Assembly (NCBI RefSeq): GCF_015207735.1
Contig: NZ_JADEWG010000041.1
Location: 1-51,130 of the forward strand
Origin: [Phormidium] sp. LEGE 05292
GTDB lineage: Bacteria > Cyanobacteriota > Cyanobacteriia > Cyanobacteriales > Aerosakkonemataceae
DNA length: 51,130 nt
Direction of reading: 5' to 3'
In this document: positions 49,845-51,130 of the stretch, piece by piece
How positions within the stretch are numbered: the stretch's first letter is position 1
How the letters are laid out: each line of letters begins with the position of its first letter
Translations under genes and position numbers: made by a program
Notes under the pieces: generated by a model
Told to the model about the DNA's origin: nothing
What the model saw: only the letters and a program-made list of their open reading frames with translations
The model's database searches: none

Positions 49845-51130
49845 TTATTTCACCAAAAAAGCCGCACATTCAACATGAGCAGTTTGGGGAAAGAAATCAG
49901 CAGGTTGCACTCTGGTTAACTGATAACCACCAGCACACAAAATTTTCAGATCGCGTGCCAAAGTCGCAGGTTTACAACTAACATAAACAATCCGACTCGG
50001 TTGAATTTCCAAAAGAGAATCTAACACAGTGCGATCGCAACCCTTACGCGGCGGATCTAACAACACAATATCCGGCGTTACTGCCAACTGCGGCAACAAA
50101 TTTTCTACCTCTCCCACCTGAAAAGTAGCATTAGTAATCTGATTCAAAATAGCATTTGCCTCAGCTTGTTCCACCGCCTCTCGTTGCATCTCCAAACCAA
50201 CTATTTGGCGCACCAATTTAGCCAGAGGTAAACTCATCGTACCAATGCCAGAATAAGCATCAACCAAAACCTCATTTCCTTGTAAATTAAGTTGCCCAAT
50301 AATTTCTTTTAACAGCAACTCCGCCACTTCTGTATTTACCTGGAAAAAAGTATCCGGGCGAATTTGAAACTCTAAATCAGCAAACTTTTCCCGTAAAAAA
50401 GGTTTCCCGGCAACACAGCGAGTTTCCTCACCGAAATTAGCATTTGTGCGATCGGGATTTCGATTCAGCGACACCCCCACCAACTGAGGATAACGCTTCA
50501 ACCAAGCTTCAGCCTGAGCCTCAACTCCCGGCAAATCCCAATCCTTCACCACCAAAGTTAACAACATTTCCCCCGTGCGTCGCCCAATCCGCAGCGACAG
50601 ATGGCGTATTTGCCCGCGATGGTGTTTTTCGTTATAAATTCGCCAACCCCGCCCTTGAATGTCCTGCTTTACCTCAGCAAGCATTGGATTTAACCTAGCA
50701 TCCTGTACCGGGCATTGGTTCAAATTGACAATCTGATGAGAACCCTTTTGGAAATAGCCCGCCTGCACCTTCTGTATCGATGACAAACCCACAGGATAAG
50801 TCGATTTATTACGATATCCCAAAGCCGAATCCCCTGCCAAAACCGCATCCACAGGTGGCGCAGAAATTCCGCCAATCCGTTCCAAAGCTTGAATCACCAA
50901 ATTCCGCTTTGCTTCCAACTGATACTCATAGTTAATATGCTGCCATTGGCAACCGCCGCATTTGTCCGCCACAATGCAGCCAGGGCGAGTCCGATGGGCA
51001 GAAGGTTCAATAATGTCTTGCAGCTTGCCAAAGGCGTACTGGGGCTTAACGCGGAGTAAGCGGACAGAAATGCGATCGCCCACCACCGTATCCGGTACAA
51101 ACACCACCCTCTCCCCAAAACGCCCTACCC
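49845..51130 (-). CDS. rlmD: 23S rRNA (uracil-C5)-methyltransferase, RlmD/RumA type (5' end outside window)
   Basis: At least 428 residues; the frame stays open to the window edge (VGRFGER before VVFVPDTVVGDRISVRLL), so the N-terminal TRAM domain begins outside. The Fe-S cysteine cluster is CIVADKCGGCQWQHINYEYQ with a fourth Cys in NQCPVQDARL. The SAM-binding core has DAYSGIGTMSLPLAK, and the catalytic Cys lies in IVYVSCKPATLARDL. It forms m5U in 23S rRNA; which uridine cannot be told (RlmD, RlmCD or TrmA-like), so the symbol is tentative. Confidence 0.88.
   Translation of the reverse strand, partial: VGRFGERVVFVPDTVVGDRISVRLLRVKPQYAFGKLQDIIEPSAHRTRPGCIVADKCGGCQWQHINYEYQLEAKRNLVIQALERIGGISAPPVDAVLAGDSALGYRNKSTYPVGLSSIQKVQAGYFQKGSHQIVNLNQCPVQDARLNPMLAEVKQDIQGRGWRIYNEKHHRGQIRHLSLRIGRRTGEMLLTLVVKDWDLPGVEAQAEAWLKRYPQLVGVSLNRNPDRTNANFGEETRCVAGKPFLREKFADLEFQIRPDTFFQVNTEVAELLLKEIIGQLNLQGNEVLVDAYSGIGTMSLPLAKLVRQIVGLEMQREAVEQAEANAILNQITNATFQVGEVENLLPQLAVTPDIVLLDPPRKGCDRTVLDSLLEIQPSRIVYVSCKPATLARDLKILCAGGYQLTRVQPADFFPQTAHVECAAFLVK

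Noticed and set aside
1-51130. tRNA, rRNA, transposase or phage integrase genes
   Set aside because: None of the motifs (T-loop GGTTCGAATCC-type sequence, DDE or tyrosine recombinase signatures) was seen on reading either strand; a tRNAscan or HMM run would settle it.

Overview
The window is chromosomal DNA from a cyanobacterium. The evidence is very frequent HIP1 octamers (GCGATCGC), a free-standing CAAD/CURT1-like thylakoid protein gene, a class I photolyase, crtE next to a DUF212 (PAP2-related) gene, a sulfate-type ABC ATPase beside a Crp-family regulator, and the degenerate heptameric and palindromic intergenic repeats typical of filamentous or colonial cyanobacteria. No rRNA, tRNA, CRISPR array, transposase or prophage gene was recognised. 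I cannot name the genus.

Layout. 0-7.5 kb is housekeeping: DUF212, crtE, folD, a lipoprotein plus Nudix pair, a photolyase gene bracketed by long inverted repeats, a folK plus Nudix pair, and curT. 7.5-18.6 kb mixes a hicAB module, an EcsC/DUF697-like protein, a 36-codon membrane peptide with a structured leader, a secreted protein, a slipin, a UbiH-type FAD hydroxylase, an NhaP-type antiporter overlapping a TrkA-type regulator, orphan antitoxins, a small cationic secreted protein with a duplicated promoter and 3' element, and yebC. 18.8-25.5 kb has a sugar-type ABC importer without its ATPase, infC, glk, a phosphoglycerate-mutase-like phosphatase and a vapBC deletion remnant.

25.6-36.1 kb is the most unusual block. 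It holds three CadD-family transporters, two TauE/SafE-family permeases, a DUF1634 protein, a LysR regulator, an APC permease and two paralogous secreted proteins of a family I do not recognise. A 34-bp sequence with a LysR-type T-N11-A core is repeated (30 of 34 positions identical) upstream of the small ORF/secreted-protein unit and in the lysR/APC divergent region. I infer one regulon that couples membrane transport to secretion of the paired proteins, possibly linked to sulfite, sulfonate or metal homeostasis.

36-43.5 kb has a secreted glycine-zipper protein, an exported cyclase-family protein with altered metal ligands, a prohibitin-like protein, and a regulator cluster (Rrf2, Crp-family, cysA, DUF202, Rrf2). 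A GTA-N8-TAC site lies between crp and cysA. 43.6-51.1 kb has a NucS-like nuclease, a DUF4864 protein, a methyltransferase, pckA, a larE of the three-cysteine type, and the 3' part of an RlmD-type rRNA methyltransferase that runs off the window. Intergenic space throughout carries at least six repeat families, several of which touch gene ends.
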